From NCBI GenBank assembly GCA_025642065.1, contig JAODUP010000702.1:185001-249000 (forward strand): a stretch of 64,000 bases of DNA, read 5' to 3'. Made by a program: the position numbers and the translations under genes. Origin of the DNA: Paralvinella palmiformis (taxonomy: Eukaryota; Annelida; Polychaeta; Terebellida; Alvinellidae). The notes below the pieces were generated by a model, which worked only from the letters and a program-made list of their open reading frames with translations, was not told the origin of the DNA and did not search any database. Within the stretch, counting starts at the first letter, position 1. Each line of letters opens with the position of its first letter. Below, piece after piece: positions 51,351-63,985 of this stretch.

Positions 51351-52394
51351 TAGTATTTGAGCTTTCAATTGGGCCCCCTTGCCTTTGAGAATCAGTCCGT
51401 ACAATTATTCTACCAAAAAGTGGCAAATATTTAACATTAGGTGAAATATATTATGTCAATATGTTCGTGCTTTGAACAAACCTGGAGTTTTTACACTCTT
51501 TTCCTATGTTGAATGCTATCAGTACGCAATAGATTCACGAACAATTGACCATGAAAATACAAACGTCAGTTGATACAGTTAAATAAACCTCCCCTCAAAC
51601 AGTAAAATGCTTCAAACTTCACCCTTTTTGAGCCCGATTTTAGTCTTTTCATAAATCAAAAGCATCGAGATCTATTGTTATCACATCACCGTCATATGTA
51701 TTATATATGGACTGACAATGTGTATGATATATTTGTTATCTGTGATATTAGATAATTCCATTAGCAAAGTAATTAAGTTAATTGGTATTGACTCCATGTT
51801 ATTTGGCCATTTCCCACGGGGCGAAAGATAGAGAGAGAGGGGGATAGATAAGAGAGCAATTAATGTAAAGAACTTGACAATAAACAAATAAAACACACAC
51901 ACAACTTGTATATAGAGTAAAATGTTTAATAATTGAAAGAAGTAGAAAATATAACATTTTCCCTAACCTAAATAATCGTACGTGTTTAGTATCCACACAA
52001 CACATTACTGAATATCACATCGAAAAGTATTACTGAACGAATATTGAAGTAATTTATTAAGTTTATTATAGGAAATGTAATATATAGAGTTACTAATAGA
52101 TTAAGGGGTTAGGGGTATTTATATAACACTAGGTTCCTCGTAAAGATATTCATTATTTAATTGGCGACATCTTTCAGTAATATAATTCATTTGGTCCATT
52201 ATTACTATTTCGGAATATTTATCTGATTTTTACATGACTTTATTTTTATTTTTGCGTAGGTTCTTCAGTTGTTAAATTTGGTTTCTACAGCAGGACTTTA
52301 ATTAAGTAAACTTATTTATGAATTATAATAAATTGTGATTAGTTCCCTTGTCCCACTACGCCTCAATCCAATACTTATGAACACTAAATTAGGT
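51351..52394. other. Non-coding stretch, nothing recognised
   Basis: No supported gene. Overlapping minus-strand ORFs near 51680-52005 have no recognisable features. Confidence 0.5.
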
Positions 52395-53175
52395 TTGGAT
52401 AAACGTTCACTTAGTGATTAACGGAAATATATGACGATTAGCTGTTAGGTTCGAATAAATCATAGTATTTACTCAGGCTTAAGACGAATTTTGTTTCTAA
52501 TCCAGTAATAATCCATTGTGCAGTATTGCACCGTTTCTAAATGTAGGCGGTGTAAATATCATCACATCTTTAACAGACAGTAATGTGCCTACACAAAGCC
52601 TAAACTTTCAATGTGGTTAGAGAAGAACTTGCGAGGCCAGACCCGTCGAACGTCTTTCGATATGGTCCATATATGGTAGGATTTATTTAATTAGTTGAAC
52701 ACGGTATAAAGCAGAGGTCAGCACCTGTGGCGTCGAATTGTTGTACGTGTAGGTTTCTTTTGAACCACAATAAATTACCGCTGAATATAAAGAGAGGTGT
52801 CAAAGTAGTTATCTTGTGTGTGAAGTAACTCGCCACTGAATCACACGCACGTGTTGCTTGGTGCGAGCTATGGTATCAAATGGTATGTTTTTACGTGCTC
52901 CCGCTTTTGTACGTAGCCTGCATGTAACCGCTTTCCTGTGGGCGTGACATATTTGTCGCGTACGAAACATTAATTAGCTGTTCCCCACAGGCTAATGAAT
53001 AGCCCATATGTAAATATAGGTCTACGATTAAATAGATATATGGGGATGTAGTACATTTTATGCTTACATTGATGTATGCATAGTTAATATTATGTATATG
53101 GAGGCAGAGGACTCAGAGGATGTTTGGATGTTGATGTTCTGATCCATTCCCACTATATATGTATCCTAAAACATA
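52395..53175 (+). repeat. Dispersed repeat family 'BRE', copy 3 (longest)
   Basis: Contains a 5' block also in copy 4 (TAGCTGTTAGGTT, TATTTACTCA, CAGTAATAATC-ATTGTGCAGTATTG). The blocks shared with copies 1 and 2 follow, to CTAAAACATACA near 53165. About 780 bp, taken as the reference length of the family. No ORF over 68 codons, so probably non-autonomous. Confidence 0.8.
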
Positions 53176-53516
53176 CATTGCGCGAACCTAACATCAGGCC
53201 TCTTTCAATCCAGATTCCTTATTACACCAATGTAAGAAGGTTATGCCGTCATTGCAACATCTTTTACTCTATTATCCTTGCTATTTATCATGTAGAATGC
53301 GTATTGTATTCGTCTTATATGGTCTGGTGAAGCTACCTATTATTTCATATCATGCTGTTTAATGGATATATACTCCTGGAAGCATTTTTTACTCTGGCAA
53401 ACATATCCATGGGTTTTAAGTCGTGGACAGATTTTTCCCATATTTTGTGTAATCAGGTTAAACCCATATAGGATGATCGTTGAATGAATTGCTCTTATAA
53501 ATCCAGCGTGTTTTTT

Positions 53517-53593
53517 GGCAGTATCGGAGATCTGCCTGAAATCCGCTGTTCTCGACTATTGGTCAAATAGATCACGTGAATAGGCGCTAAATT
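53517..53593 (-). repeat. Short dispersed block, copy 2 (inverted)
   Basis: Reverse complement of the block at 21554-21633 by ordered word matches. It sits between BRE copies 3 and 4. Confidence 0.6.
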
Positions 53594-53604
53594 AAGGGTG
53601 GAAG

Positions 53605-54050
53605 AACGTATGAGGATTAACTGTTAGGGTGTGGTAAAAATACTATTTACTCAAGATTGAGACAATATTTCGTTCTAGTTCAGTAATAATCAATTGTGCA
53701 GTATTGCTAATTTGTTTTTTGAACTAAATCACTTCACAGTTTCCATATCTAGGTGGTGTAAATCTTATCAAAGATATTTGTCGCATACGAAAAACGGTTT
53801 AGTTGCGCTACACATGCTGACGAGTAGCCCAGACCCATGCATAGATCCACGACTTTATAGATATATAGCGATGCAGAACATTTTATATTTAGATTGATCT
53901 ATGTATAGTAGTTTTACTGATATATATAGCGGTATGTGTTTCAAAGGATGTTTAGATGCTGATGTTCTGAGCCAGTGCCACTATGTATGTACCCTAGAAC
54001 ACAACACACACACACACACGCACACACGCACACGCATAGACATACGCACA
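53605..54050 (+). repeat. Dispersed repeat family 'BRE', copy 4 (internally deleted)
   Basis: Has the 5' block (CAGTAATAATCAATTGTGCAG) and the 3' block (GACGAGTAGCCCAGA ... CTGAGCCAGTGCC ... CACACACAC). It lacks about 350 bp of the middle compared with copy 3. Confidence 0.75.
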
Positions 54051-54095
54051 TAATATATATACAATATGATATAGAAACTAACTCTAATTTTATAT

Positions 54096-54213
54096 AGATA
54101 AATTACTTGAAAAATATAGCCAAGATATTGGAAGTGAATGGCAATTCGCTGATGAAAGCCTTAGAAATATATAGAACATCGATGGATAATTTCCTGAATG
54201 AAGCTATAACAAA
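54096..54213 (+). pseudogene. Relic of the 3' end of DEG/ENaC exon 8
   Basis: One frame reads INYLKNIAKILEVNGNSLMK, then ALEIYRTSMDNFLNE. This matches SNWTNIARILDMNDESLMTA and LEIYIISMKNFLEV near residues 841-875 of the intact channel. Only about 40 codons remain. It directly follows the CA tail of BRE copy 4. Confidence 0.8.
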
Positions 54214-56499
54214 TACAACTTTTTGCAGCTAAGACCTATTTCATTGTATATTAAAATAAAAGTAGACATAGGAAATAAAAGGGTCAAATGATATGGAACA
54301 AACACATGATATAATCCCTTAAATGCGTAATCATAGTGTATGGTACACGTTAAACTACTCTGCTTTAGGAATAATTGTTTGAAACTGAATATTTTCATGA
54401 TTGAACTTAGTTATCAGGATACAACGCCATAACATCCTTATTACTTTATTATTCTACGTGGTAAATTTACAGTACATGTAGAATTTAGCTAGTTTCATTG
54501 CTGCTAATGGGCCAGTTTTAGGTAAGACTAATTACATTAATAGTGTACGTCAAAAACAGGAAAGAAGGTTACGTGTATGTGTTCCATGGCATAGTTTTCA
54601 GGTTATAGAGTAGGATATGTTATATTGTTTATGGGTGTCAGTGTTCTTACCTTTGTTGAAATATTAGATGTTTTCATGATAAACGTGTTGCAGGTATCAT
54701 AGAAGCTAAAGAAAATAATGTTATTATCGGCGTAACAATTAATGTTTATGGCTTCATTATTAAGGTAGAATAAAGAAACTGTGTAATTCATTAAATCCAC
54801 CTTCAATGTCATAATACTATTAATTCCGTGACACTTCGATCTAAAAGGTGATTAATAAATATACATTTTATACATTGTTGTGTTTATTGTGTGTATATAA
54901 CGGGAAGTATATGAAAATAACAATTATTTTGCATTATACTGATGGACGAATAATCTTCATGCTTCATAATCTTTGAATTATAAATATAATCATAATATGT
55001 CTTACAGGCCAATAAAACATTATGGGGGTCACATTTCCTGTTTTATTAAGAAATTATGCATCGATATGACTACGAGGGGGGCAAGACAATGCGTAAAATG
55101 GTCCAATTCGCGTCGAACCGGATCTGACGTCACAAAGAGTAAACAAAACGATAATAACGTAGACGGCCACTTCCTTTTCTACCAGTGCTTATAGCGATTA
55201 TTCTGTACATTCTGGCTATGGTAGCGATATTAGAACTACAGAGAAGGTATCAGGGATTCTGCAAAAACTAATTTGAACCCAGGGTACGCGAAAATATCGG
55301 CAAAGAGCCAAATGAGCTGTAAGAGGAAACCGATCTGGGACGACCACGTTTAAGAACAGTCAACATGCAATACGACCAGTTTACGCTATATCAATTATGA
55401 TATTTGCTCAACCAAGTATAATCTAGCTATAACATACTCATATTTAGGTCCCAACTTATTTATTCTCACTTTTAATAAACTCATAAATGAAATGTTTGTC
55501 AGTTTTCCTCTTTCACACCTCTTGTGACTTGTCTTGTCAGTTGTGTTGTCATTCGTGGGATACTACTTTTACGAATTATGTGCCAACACAACACTGATAT
55601 CAGTCGAAATATTTTGGCATATGATTAGCAGTTGATTAAAATATTGAATGTCGCCTCATAAGAAGACACAATTCACACATTTCTGATGGCATATTTTTTA
55701 CGAATGTTCCTAATCATACAGAAGAATTATGTATTCATGGCCTAGTAAAAATATGAAACTAGATCTAAGATCACAGAATGATCTTCATGCTTAAATATTA
55801 ACAGAGTTACTCCTGGTTGTTTATAATAAAGTTTAAGTGTATGGATTTATGGGTATAATTGACTACATACACAAGCCAAGTGTATACAGCTTTTTGCTAC
55901 TCCAAATTTGTCCCATATGTGAATATGATTGAATTACTTGCAACTATCAACAACTTTCATGTATATGTGTACTAGGCAACTGCTGTAGTTTGAAGGATAC
56001 ACCGGCGTATCTATTTTGCATTCAGCCCCTAAATCTGGGAACAACTGTGTTTTTGAAATATCGGATCAGGCAGTTTCATTCAAAGACATATCTACTACGT
56101 GTAATTTTCCATACGTTCAGTTAGTGAATGTCTGCCTCCCGAACAGTGGTATTCGTGATACTAACTGGCACGGCGCATATTGACGGATACCCATTTTAGT
56201 ACCACAAAGGATTACAAACCAACCAATGCACCTATCGCCACATGTAACAACATTTGTTTATCCACCGATCACAATGCCGAAAAAAGTTCACATGAATTTA
56301 TATCTACCGCAGCATGGGATTGGTAGAACTTGTGGAGGGAGGAGGGTGTGTCATAAATCGCTGTTTATATTACTCTTTCTTCACCTATATAATTTATATT
56401 TCAATGTTCCTCAATGTATACAGTAAGCAAAGTGAATCGTCTAAACTTTATTTTTCACTCGCATACATGCACATTATACAACATTCGGTCATTTTATGT
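54214..56499. other. Non-coding stretch, nothing recognised
   Basis: About 2.3 kb without a supported gene. A plus-strand 73-codon ORF at 54973-55194 has no recognisable motif. Confidence 0.55.
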
Positions 56500-56745
56500 A
56501 CATAATTTACAAATTCAAATATTTCATCAGAAGTGTACCTGCTTGCACTGCATAACCTTGCCCACATGAGAGTGTTTGCTGCCAACAAATACCGAAAACT
56601 GCACAAACAGTTGAGGAGTTCAAGAGTGACATCACTCCAACAACATGCATCACTCGACACCCAGGCTTGGGGCTGGCTGGCCCAATGTATAGACACTAAA
56701 GATTGCCTATTTACAATATCATCAAACGTATTGTGTGTTTGACAA
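56500..56745 (+). other. Unexplained protein-like segment
   Basis: A balanced, non-repetitive composition on both strands. Plus frame: LALHNLAHMRVFAANKYRKL, then a QHASLDTQAWGWLAQC segment. A minus-strand ORF covers 56448-56777. More GC-rich than its surroundings. It could be an old mobile-element piece or an exon. I do not recognise it. Confidence 0.2.
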
Positions 56746-57054
56746 GACCCTTTATCAGTGAGTAAACACAATGACATGAATATATATTGAATATAATCTA
56801 AAGACTAGATTACTCGATCACCTAATGACTGCACATGTATCCCCTCCAATTCCCATTTCCCCCTACCTTTGATGCTAGACCATTCCTATTCTGCCATACC
56901 CCATACTTCCCCATACCAAATGTGAAAAGAATCCGTTCATGTTTGAAGAATCCAGTCCAAATACAAATCTGCTTCATTTTCTTCATAACTAAAATGTTAA
57001 ATGTCACAGGAACATGTTTCCCAAATTAGTCAAAATGTTAGTGTTATATATTCG

Positions 57055-57125
57055 CATTAGTCTCCACTGTGGTGCTTTGATAATCACTCAGCAACTGAAA
57101 ACTTTGAGTTCAAATCCAGACCAGA
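57055..57125 (+). mobile_element. Possible tRNA-like relic
   Basis: A block ending GAGTTCAAATCCAGA resembles a T-arm with a B box. About 45 bases upstream, TGTGGTGCTTTGATAA weakly resembles a D-arm. Confidence 0.25.
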
Positions 57126-57651
57126 TTCCTCATGCAGATTCCAAATTCCTCTTTAATTTATTTGTAGATTCCAATAAAAAAATTATTTTCTAAATTTAAG
57201 ACAGGATAATGAAATTTCAAAACTCCATAATATTAGCTATATTTTTTTAGCAATATCGTCGTCCATAGAGGGGATGTGGGCAGAAATTAATTTTAAATGC
57301 GATTGTGATGTCATTCTTATAGACATACAGTGGTATCTGCATTTTATTGATACTTCTATATCCAAATAAGTATCCTAAAATAATAGGTGTAATTTTCATT
57401 AGAGGTGAATTTGTATGTATTAATTAGTGCAAAATATTGTTATGAAGATTTCTTAAAAGAGAGGTGTTCTGTGATTGGAGAGGTTTTAAAAGGCAGGTAA
57501 AACTGTGCATTATTAGACATCATTTGGGTCATATACAACAGACTGGACTGTGGAAATGTGATGTTTAAGGATTATAATAGATGATGCATTGTTTTACTTC
57601 AGACACTTTTTATTATTGTACACCATTTGTATTGACAGAAATTGTATTTAT

Positions 57652-57936
57652 TCACTCTAGTAATTGATAAGTTTGCTTGTGCCTTACTTCGCTGTTTTCA
57701 CTTTGTTGGCTTTGGAATCTCTTTCTGATTTGCCTCAGTTTCTCCAGAAGGAGACTGCGAGCAAGCGTCACAGTTTTAATAACAGCCCCATGCAGCTGTC
57801 TTTTTATGTTGGATGCTAATCCTTCTAGGAATACTCCCCAATTCTTTAAATAGCACTTGATGAAATGTGAACCACACACGATAGCGTCGGATGGTAGTTT
57901 TTGGTTTGAAGAATTGGCCCTTTTAACATGCACCAA
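57652..57936 (-). other. Unexplained ORF (94 codons)
   Basis: Basic, helix-rich predicted protein with GVFLEGLASNIKRQLHGAVI and KLRQIRKRFQSQQ. Not recognised. The surroundings give no exon partners. Possibly a mobile-element remnant or chance. Confidence 0.2.
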
Positions 57937-58159
57937 ATGTATACACTGTCTTCAAACGCTAAACAATTTTTCTGCTTTAGGAAATTCATGGACCCTATAT
58001 CCTGCCATTTCAGTATTGTTACACCACTTTACCATGCAAGATGTAACAATTTTTTATCAAAAGACAACGTCAATAAATCAGAAATAAAATGTCTCTGGAT
58101 GATAATAGATGGCCAGGTTATCTGTTTACTCTTAGTGGTGTCACATGGCTAAAAGCGGC

Positions 58160-60040
58160 GAGTAAGAGCTTTTCTTGTAGGAGCGGTCATTCTAATTTTT
58201 TGAGGGATTGTGATGTTTATTGTTACTTATAATTAATATGTGAGTTGTTGCTGTTTTGTTTTGAAACAATGATACATAAATAGCACAAAGAAATATCTTT
58301 CATATTTTATCAAAAAGTATTACATTAGTTTGGGGTTGTCTTGGACTTTAAGTACGAGATGTCTTGGCTACAGGATGTCATTGGGACTAATTGTCTAGAA
58401 TTCGTTTGATCCCGGCATGATGAGTAAATAAAATAAGACCGATAAAACGCTAAACATATTATATATAATTTACATTTACGGATTAAAACACTATTTTAGT
58501 CACTTCCTCGGGAATGTTGGAAAAGCTTAATAACAGTGCTCTGTATAAACAATTATCCTAACAGAGATAGAAAGTGAAAAAGAGAACAAATTGAATAATT
58601 CCTAATGTTATAACAGAAAATAAAATAATTGATTCTCTTATGTAAATGGTTTATATTAATATAATTATTAAACTAATCTAATAATGATATTATAATACTT
58701 CTTACATTTATTTACAAGAAGAATTTGGATAAATGATGGGCAAGTTAATAGTGTACGACATTTCTTATATTTTAATAACACAATGATTGTTCATATGTTG
58801 CTGGTGCCATTTTAGATCCTAGTAGAACATTGTTCATCTAATCTTTATTGCCATCAGCTACGTATTGTTTTTAATAGTTATTTATTATGTTTATGCTGTG
58901 ATATTAACCGTGATATTATTTTCACCCCATTTCTTGATAAATCTTAATATTTACAGTATTTAAAATTGGAGATAACAAATAGTTCATTAGTTAAATAGTT
59001 TTTTTTTTTCTCCAACTATGTTGTATCAGTCGTAAGTACATTTAGAATCAGTAGGTAATATATCACCAATTGGTAAGAGTTAAAGCTTTTACATATCTAT
59101 ATATCTATTTATTAACATTTTAAAATTGTCTTAAGTTAGTTATAGAATAGGAGCATTATATTAGCTTGCAATCCAGTAGAACATTTTAATCTAAATGGAT
59201 ACAAATCTAGGCTAAATATAAATTTCGGTGTAAATATATGTTTTATAAAACAGACGAAAACAAATAATATACACGCTGTTAACCATTGATATGTTTTTAT
59301 TCCGAAAGTAATATAGAAAATCTAAAGATGTATTTGATCAAAAAATAAAGTAATGTTTTTGAATCCTTATTGATTTATTAAGACAAACTACGTAGGTTTT
59401 TCGACCATGTATTTGCCACAATCAGATAGCAGAAGAAATTATTCTCAAGGTTTTAAATCTATTTAGGTAATATTGTTTTTTAATGTAAGTATTAAACTAA
59501 AAATTTTAATTATTTTATAATTTGATATATTAATATTGCTTTATACAATACATACGCATATCTGATAATAACATATTAGCAGCACATCATACTTCGGTAA
59601 TTAACATCATACATTTTTTTGCTATTAATTCGCCAAATCGTGTTCGTCAGAAGCCTTCGGTTTACAGATAAATACACGCTGCTTAAAAATATTAGATATT
59701 GTATGATATATGTTCAAGTAAGTATTAAAAAAATAGGCTGATCATTTATACTCATCATATAAGATGTATTAAAGCGAATCCAGTACAAAGATGCGTCCTG
59801 ACTTTAAAAATTATACCCTGATATGCACTGAGGCGAAACTAATAATGAAATGGTGTCATAAGTTGCGTATATGATGACTGATTTTATATCACTGATTTGT
59901 ATTTTAAAAGCTGACTTTTGAAGACAGTGGTAAGTGGGTTATAAACATTCTCACACCTGTCGCGATTTGATGTCTGTGTGTTATTCTAAGACATCGCGAC
60001 TGTTGGTAATTCGATTTTTAGAGCTGTGGTGGATAACGAG
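58160..60040. other. Non-coding stretch, nothing recognised
   Basis: Very AT-rich 1.9 kb with no gene or repeat family seen. Confidence 0.6.
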
Positions 60041-60047
60041 TTAGATA

Positions 60048-60560
60048 CTACTGAAACATCAGACATGTCCCAGCATGAAAAACTGCCTTTCTCGATGCAT
60101 TTCCCCGATGAATCGTACACAGTTTGAATTCACGAATATATATTATGCTCCCCGGTGCCTTATTCAACACTGTTATAACGTTCATACACACATACACCCC
60201 CCCCCCATCACCAGTAAAGTGCAAAGTATAAAGATGTCTATTGTCCACCTGGGTAGTAACGACCGAGTACATCACATCCATGTGCAGTAGGGCACTGGAC
60301 ATTCTTCTTGAAGCAGAAACATGAAACATCGAACAGTCTTGCACTTTGAGTGGAATTCCCCGGCATGTCACCAGCTCCACGCAGGCATCTGGGATTGGCG
60401 GAATCTTATCCAGACTACTGTCAGAGACTCTGCATCCTTCTTCCAAGGCATGGTGGAAACTGGGGGTGGACATCGGTAAGTTCTTTGTTTGCGTGAAATC
60501 AGATATGTGCCTGATAGTTAGCATATTGCAAATACGAGCATTTGTTTTCTCCATGAACAA
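60048..60560 (-). other. Unexplained ORF (170 codons)
   Basis: The longest unexplained non-repetitive ORF here. It lies in DNA clearly more GC-rich than its neighbours. Visible segments include ALEEGCRVSDSSLDKIPPIP and a Val/His-rich middle with HFTGDGGGVYVC. No signal peptide or domain recognised. The plus strand also has an open 88-codon frame (60346-60612), so coding strand and reality are uncertain. A transposable-element piece or old exon are both possible. Confidence 0.25.
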
Positions 60561-60789
60561 ACCTTTTTATAAAGTCTTATGTTGTCAAACCCAGTTTAGA
60601 AGCAAAAGATAAAATACATTTAATAATCGCGATTACTATGGAAAACAACTATTGATCCATATTGATCAGTTCAAATGCTGATTACTTATGTTATTAACCC
60701 AAACCATTAAGAGCTTGGTAAGTCTTGGGATAATAATTAATATAGCTAAATTTTGGAAAATATTAGTAGTAATAGTAGATAGTTTAAAT

Positions 60790-61385
60790 TACACACAAAC
60801 AAATACACACGCACGCATACATAAACATACACATACACATAAACACACACACACATCCGCGCGCACACAAACACAAACACATTCATATATACACACATAC
60901 AAACATACATAAACACTAACACTCACAGTTATACATATACACGCACATATACATACTCATACACACATGCATACATATGTATACACGCTCGCATGCATAC
61001 ACACAAACACACACATATACATACATACATACATACATACACACACATATGCACACACATACACATACATACATACACATATACACGTCAACACTTACCT
61101 CTATGCACACTCATACACATATACACACACCAATACAATATATGCACACACACATACACATACAAACTCGCAATTACACACACAAAACACACAAACAAAT
61201 AAACCCACACACACACATGCACACACAAACACATCCAAACAAACACACATACATATACATATTGACACACACACACACACACGCGCGCACACGCACACAC
61301 ATACACATACACACACACACATACATACATACATACATACATACATACATACATACATACACACGTATTTACACGCACACACAAA
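60790..61385. repeat. Long CA/CATA-rich low-complexity region
   Basis: About 600 bp of imperfect (CA)n, (CATA)n and (CACATA)n, with a pure (CATA)n run at about 61320-61360. The Thr-His and Cys-Val frames on both strands, up to 187 codons, are artefacts. Confidence 0.95.
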
Positions 61386-61929
61386 TGTATAAGGCCAAAA
61401 TTTTCCAATCAACTAAGTATTTGATCTCTTCACATTGTTTGAGGCATTGTTTTAGGTACCCGATGCCTCCCATCAGTGAATATCCGATTACTGTTCATTG
61501 GTATCCGAATATTAGTGAGGCATCACTGGTGGGATGCTAACCTTAGGCTCTACAGTCACTAATGCGCCATTAGCTAATTTGCCTATGACAAAGAAATGTG
61601 TGTTGACTGATATTTAGTGATATATACCAAATTACACATAGGATAACATATCATTATTATGAATTTATCCTAGCTAATACAGTAGATAAATTCATTACAA
61701 GCATAACACTTACTCTAATGACAACAATTACTGCCTGTGGAAAACTGAAGGACTTTTAATATTTTAATAGAATAGAAAAAAAAACTGACAGAAGAGAGAA
61801 CACCTTTGGATAAGCAGGGTGATTGATGAAGGATCTACTGGTCGAGACAGTGTATCCACTATATCATCAGTAGAGGGAAAGGCTGGAAGACTGCTGACAA
61901 ATAAAAGAAAGGAACACCAACTTCATCAG
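61386..61929. other. Region upstream of the receptor gene
   Basis: No separate gene seen. May hold the receptor's 5' untranslated exon and promoter. Confidence 0.4.
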
Positions 61930-62199
61930 GTAAGCTAAATTTACTCTTACATTAAAATACGTTCAAACTATCAACCCTTCCCTTATTTGAGAATGGCTTT
62001 TTATACCTATCCTAATTGATAATAATAGGAAGAACGGCTTTTATTTAGCAAAGACGTGGTATAACTAGAAGATGCATTTTCCGAAACAATAACACAAAAC
62101 AACAACAACATTAATAACATCATTTCATTATTAACCATCTGCAGTAGAAATATGACAATTGACTAGTTACCTTTTTTAAGTAATGATTTTATGTTGTAG
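61930..62199 (+). other. Possible 5' UTR intron of the receptor gene
   Basis: A good donor (CAG/GTAAGC at 61930) and a pyrimidine-preceded acceptor (ATGTTGTAG, ending 62199) lie before the receptor start. Inference from splice consensus only. Confidence 0.3.
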
Positions 62200-62324
62200 G
62201 CTTACCAAATAGAGAACGCTGATAGGCTGGATTGGAAAGAGAAGGCAATTCCTTTGATCTGATTGTTTCTCGATCGTTATGACCCTAATGAGAAGTTTAT
62301 GGAATGTGTGAATGACTCTTAGCA

Positions 62325-63475
62325 ATGGATGACTTCAGTGACAATTCTACTACTGAGACCTTACCATTGGTAAAGATGACCTTTGCAGATATTAAAGATA
62401 TTTTAGAGGGAGCGCCATTTTTCATAAGTAAAACAGAAGAAGCGATATTTATTTCATATGTGTTGATAACGTTTATTTGTTGTGGTATAATGAGTGGCAT
62501 ATTGTTTTATCTTATTCTATCCGAAAAAAGTTTCACACGCCTTACTTTATCAATTTATTATTTAGTGTGGGTCATGCATTTAGTTGCATAACTGCAATAT
62601 CTCTCACAGTTCTTTATATATCAATTTCTGGGTCGAATCCATATAGAGGAAGACGATGGAGCTGTTTCATATACAGAATCTTTACATTTACACCAATCCT
62701 AGCAAACTGGCACAGCTTGTGTTTGCTTTGTGCCGAACGTATTTTGTACTTCTACAAGCCATTTTGGTATTCACGTGTGATAACCAATAGAATCATGGTG
62801 ATCTCCGAAATATTTGTACTTTTACCTGCTGCGTTATTTAGCGCCATGTCAGCAGTAAATGTAGACAGTTACCTTTCTGTTTCAGCCTTTCTTTGCCTGG
62901 TAGCTATTTCAACAACTTCATTGACAATTCAAATGGTTTGCTACTATTTTCTAAGCGTAATTCTCGTTATATCAGCAATTGTTTCTCTACTCGTTCTGGT
63001 CAATAAACACCGACGAGCAATTGCTGATCAGGTGCAGTCTATTGGATTTACTTCTGATTCAGGCAGAATACAAAATCTAAATTCAAGCTGTCGAAGTGGA
63101 CGCGAAGTTCCAGGTTCAGCCAGTGAAATTAATGACGATTGTAATCGCGATGAATCTAGTCGTAATTCGCCCCAAAAGATGAATCAAATATCTCAAATCA
63201 AGTCAGCAGCAAAGCTAATTGCCACAATCTCTGGGATATTTTGGCTAACCCTTTTCCCGAGTATAATTGGTATTGCGGTGATTCATAGTAAAACCAGTAA
63301 CATTGATATAGAGTTGGGTGTATCGGTGAAGTACAGAATACTTCGAAGGTTTTTCATCCACTATCCGATGTTGTCGACGATTATTAGTCCATCACTGTAT
63401 TTATATTTTAACAAGCCCCTGAAAGATAAATTGATGAATATTATAAGAAAATATTTTTATAACAGTTCTAGATAG
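62325..63475 (+). pseudogene. Class A-like seven-transmembrane receptor, frame interrupted by a -1 shift
   Basis: Single-exon receptor. The ATG at 62325 opens a frame with an N-terminal NST glycosylation site and TM1 (ISYVLITFICCGIMSGILFY). At the A6 run 62524-62529 the homologous frame moves back by one base. It then runs to the stop at 63475 through TM2-TM7. About 383 residues if the shift is allowed. TM3 ends in ER (about residue 138), a variant of DRY, followed by PFWY. TM7 has SPSLYLYF in place of NPxxY, then KPLKDKL (helix 8). The third loop is long and Ser-rich. The ligand is unknown. Divergent expanded receptors of this kind in molluscs include chemosensory ones, which is only an analogy. 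Either one lost A, a sequencing error or frameshifting explains the break. Confidence 0.85.
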
Positions 63476-63919
63476 GTATCAACTCTAAGCCTGATATTGT
63501 TTGAATATTTCGCTTTATATATGCTGAAGGGATATTGTCAGTACCAGAGAAAAACATGTTTAGTTGTACATATTCTTTTAATTAACTCTGTAGGAATTTG
63601 TCATTAGTATGTAACGAAATAGGATTGTATGATATTGAACTATACAAACATACTGTAAAAATAGTATATTTTCTGCGTTAATGTAAAAATATCGTTTATT
63701 AGTTTATACATTACTTTGTGTGGATTAAAGCTCCTGGGGGTAATTGTTTCCCGGTAAGAATTAAGTTGTTGGAATAGTGTAAATCATTATGGTGAGTAAT
63801 TGAATTATTATAATATAATGAAATTGTAGGCGTACTCGATGAATATAAGTTGATTGGCTTAAATAGTTGAGTATTAATTGGCCAAAGACAGTATATACTT
63901 TATAAGATTAATACAGGTA
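63476..63919. other. Downstream region of the receptor
   Basis: An ATTAAA variant polyadenylation signal may lie at about 63724. Otherwise no feature. Confidence 0.3.
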
Positions 63920-63985
63920 TAATTGTTGTTGAAATATCCAAATCTAGAATGAAGCTGAGGTTAACATCTATGATATCTAAAGATC
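63920..63985 (+). repeat. Dispersed repeat family 'BRE', copy 5 (5' fragment)
   Basis: AATCTAGAATGAAGCTGAGG, then TTAACATCTATGATATC, matches the start of the core in copies 1-3. It is cut by a TA run at the window end. Confidence 0.6.

Noticed and set aside
60967..61540. 141- and 187-codon Thr-His-rich ORFs
   Set aside because: Pure products of the CA-rich low-complexity region, with equivalent frames on both strands.
61450..61540. Imperfect palindrome around GATGCCTC and GAGGCATC
   Set aside because: Arms align poorly beyond 8 bp, and no second copy was seen.
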